Assembly: GCA_017419895.1 (NCBI GenBank)
Contig: JAFOKI010000138.1
Location: 1 to 7,688 of the forward strand
Direction: 5' to 3'
DNA: 7,688 nucleotides
Origin: Eubacterium sp.
GTDB lineage: Bacteria; Bacillota; Clostridia; Peptostreptococcales; Anaerovoracaceae
Part shown: one piece after another, positions 6,408-7,688 of the stretch
How positions within the stretch are numbered: position 1 is the first letter of the stretch
Layout of the letters: every line of letters starts with the position of its first letter
Position numbers and translations under genes: made by a program
The notes under the pieces: model-generated
What the model saw: the letters and a program-made list of their open reading frames with translations, nothing else
Told to the model about the DNA's origin: nothing
The model's database searches: none

Positions 6408-7538
6408 TTATACGAACGCGACCTCTACCTCGGGCGTATTTGTAAGATACACAAGTGCAGCGTAATTGACTCTGAAAGTCACGATATCTCCTACGGCCAG
6501 AGGACGCTCCGTCACATTTCCGTTCTCATCACAAAGCCTGACCGGCCCTGCATCTTCTACATCCAAAATCGTATGATCGCTCGAAGCTCCTTCTATGGTG
6601 ATGCCCGGCGGATCGATTGGGGTTATCTCACCCGGATCGCTTCCAAAATCATATTTTCCTAAAGCAACAAGCGCTCTCTTTCTGATTCCTTTGTCGGTAA
6701 ATGTCGGAATATGACCGAACGCGTCGAAACCGATCGTGCCAATCGGATAAGTCGGTTTTTCTTTCAATTCTATAATCTCAGCCTTGAGCCGGAAAATATC
6801 CTGATACATGTTGCTGAGGTCGTAGTTCATGAACCTGTCGAGATCCCATGCGAGGAGTATCTGCTCGCCGACACGTAGATCGTTTATGTTTTCAGGCATG
6901 TCGCCCTCGAACAATCTGCTGATGCTGGTAGTCGCTCCACCCGAGATGATTTCGAGTGGTCTGCCGATCTTCTCTTCCACAGCAGCCGCGATTTTCGAGA
7001 ATTTTTCAAGAGTCTCGGCTGTCGGCATCACCGCTCCCGTGCAGCCGACATTCATGCCCACGCCTTTCAGATCGAGCCATTCGAGATCGTTTTCAACCGC
7101 AAGAGCAGTTTCCATCAGTTCTTCGCGGTCCCAGATACCTTCCCTGAGATCGCCCATCTCTGCCATCAGAATAACTCCATGCCGCTTTCCTGCTTTTCCG
7201 GCAGCCTGATTCAGCGCCTTAAGAACAGCGAGCTCACTGTTGAGCGAGATATCCGCAGATCTTATCACACGGTCAGCCTCGCTTATCATCGGGATCCTCA
7301 GGAGTTCAGTAGGAACATCGATCCCGAACGCCCTTACCTCCTCAAGCTGATCCAGACGCGAAGACGCGATCCGGACGCATCCTCCTGACACAAATCTCGC
7401 GGCGGCTTCCGGGATCCCGCTCATGCCCTTGATAACACCCGTTACACTGATTCCGGACGCCGAACAAAGCCGCACGACTTCCCGCGCGTTATGTTCAAGC
7501 TTATCAAGATCTATTTCAAGTCTCGGATAGCAGGTCAT
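6408..7538 (-). CDS. PLP-dependent alanine/ornithine racemase-family enzyme
   Basis: A 376-residue fold-type III PLP enzyme of the alanine racemase superfamily, closest in pattern to clostridial ornithine racemase (Orr). The N-terminus YPRLEIDLDKLEHN and the PLP lysine Lys37 in TGVIKG replace the VVKANAYG of true alanine racemases. Further barrel motifs are GMNVGC (161-166), SGGATTS (199-205) and LRVGEQILL (221-229). The C-terminal domain contains GASSDHTILDVED (317-329), typical of the Orr group. The start is supported by GGAAGG at 7546-7551, seven bases upstream. In ornithine-fermenting clostridia orr lies beside the D-ornithine aminomutase genes; here the next gene is an asparagine-synthetase-like enzyme, so the substrate may differ. 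It could racemise ornithine, alanine, lysine or a related amino acid. Family assignment is firm; specificity is unknown, so no symbol is given. Confidence 0.87.
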   Translation of the reverse strand: MTCYPRLEIDLDKLEHNAREVVRLCSASGISVTGVIKGMSGIPEAAARFVSGGCVRIASSRLDQLEEVRAFGIDVPTELLRIPMISEADRVIRSADISLNSELAVLKALNQAAGKAGKRHGVILMAEMGDLREGIWDREELMETALAVENDLEWLDLKGVGMNVGCTGAVMPTAETLEKFSKIAAAVEEKIGRPLEIISGGATTSISRLFEGDMPENINDLRVGEQILLAWDLDRFMNYDLSNMYQDIFRLKAEIIELKEKPTYPIGTIGFDAFGHIPTFTDKGIRKRALVALGKYDFGSDPGEITPIDPPGITIEGASSDHTILDVEDAGPVRLCDENGNVTERPLAVGDIVTFRVNYAALVYLTNTPEVEVAFV

Positions 7539-7571
7539 ACTGTTTCCTTCCTATTTATTAAACGGGTTTGT

Positions 7572-7644
7572 GGCGGGCGGCTTTGCATATACGGTGCACG
7601 TGGCTGACTGAAGTCATAGCTGCGAAACCGGCGGGCGGCTTTGC
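7572..7644. repeat. Direct pair of 15-bp GC-rich repeat units
   Basis: GGCGGGCGGCTTTGC occurs exactly twice, at 7572-7586 and 7630-7644, starting 58 bases apart in the gap upstream of the racemase-like gene. The GGCTTTG(C/T) end matches the elements at 716-785 and 3042-3124, but the opposite hairpin arm is absent. These look like single-arm or degraded members of that family. The second copy abuts a possible upstream stop codon. Confidence 0.65.
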
Positions 7645-7688
7645 TAAATCAAAGTCTCCCCGTGATATGTACGTTGCCGGAGATCGGA
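7644..7688 (-). other. Possible last codons of an upstream gene
   Basis: On the minus strand one frame reads SDLRQRTYHGETLI and stops at a TAG (7644-7646). A second frame reads PISGNVHITGRL and stops at a TGA (7649-7651). Either may be the 3' end of a gene that begins beyond the window, or the stretch may be non-coding. Too little sequence is present to identify a product. The rest of the 7539-7688 gap holds the repeat pair, and I see no convincing promoter in it. Confidence 0.2.

Noticed and set aside
7597..7620. Small dyads in the gap upstream of the racemase-like gene (GTGCAC; TGACTGAAGTCA)
   Set aside because: The stems are 3-5 bp and not repeated elsewhere. No consensus promoter of convincing spacing was found beside them, so no operator or promoter is called.

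Overview
The window looks like chromosomal DNA from a Gram-positive anaerobe of the Clostridia type (Bacillota) with moderate GC content. The clues are the gene order rpmE, prfA, sua5, rpiB, upp, which is a compressed form of the conserved Bacillota locus, the zinc-type (C+) bL31 protein, and an alanine/ornithine-racemase-family enzyme of the kind found in amino-acid-fermenting clostridia. The phylum is an inference from these features; genus and species cannot be read from the window. Every gene I can support is on the minus strand, so the window is described here from right to left, in the direction of transcription.

Right end (7688 to 4716): a short stretch that may hold the last codons of an upstream gene, two copies of a 15-bp GC-rich repeat, then a two-gene unit. 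The first gene is a PLP-dependent alanine/ornithine racemase-like enzyme (7538-6408). After 48 bp comes a PP-loop enzyme of the asparagine-synthetase family (6359-4716) that lacks the glutaminase cysteine and the usual acidic GxGxDE motif. This pair is the least ordinary part of the window: an amino-acid racemase coupled to an amide/adenylate-forming enzyme of unknown substrate.

Middle (4715 to 3130): rpmE (bL31) with its own promoter, a leader hairpin and a strong intrinsic terminator, followed by a separate promoter for prfA (release factor 1).

Left part (3129 to 1): sua5 (threonylcarbamoyl-AMP synthase), rpiB (ribose-5-phosphate isomerase B), upp (uracil phosphoribosyltransferase) and the 5' part of tyrS (tyrosyl-tRNA synthetase), which runs off the window. 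No convincing terminator divides these genes, so they may be read from the prfA promoter. They serve translation (RF1, the t6A tRNA modification, Tyr-tRNA) and nucleotide/pentose metabolism (R5P is the PRPP precursor used by Upp). prmC, often found beside prfA, is not present here.

A family of short GC-rich hairpins lies in the gaps between genes: 716-785, 3042-3124 and, as single arms only, 7572-7586 and 7630-7644. A related hairpin is at 1980-1996. The complete hairpins share a three-base loop, and most sit next to the motif GGCTTTG(T/C). Two of them show paired base changes that keep the stem intact. In one case the repeat occupies the space where the ribosome binding site of sua5 should be. 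No gap exceeds about 210 bases, and there are no rRNA, tRNA or CRISPR features and no transposase gene.
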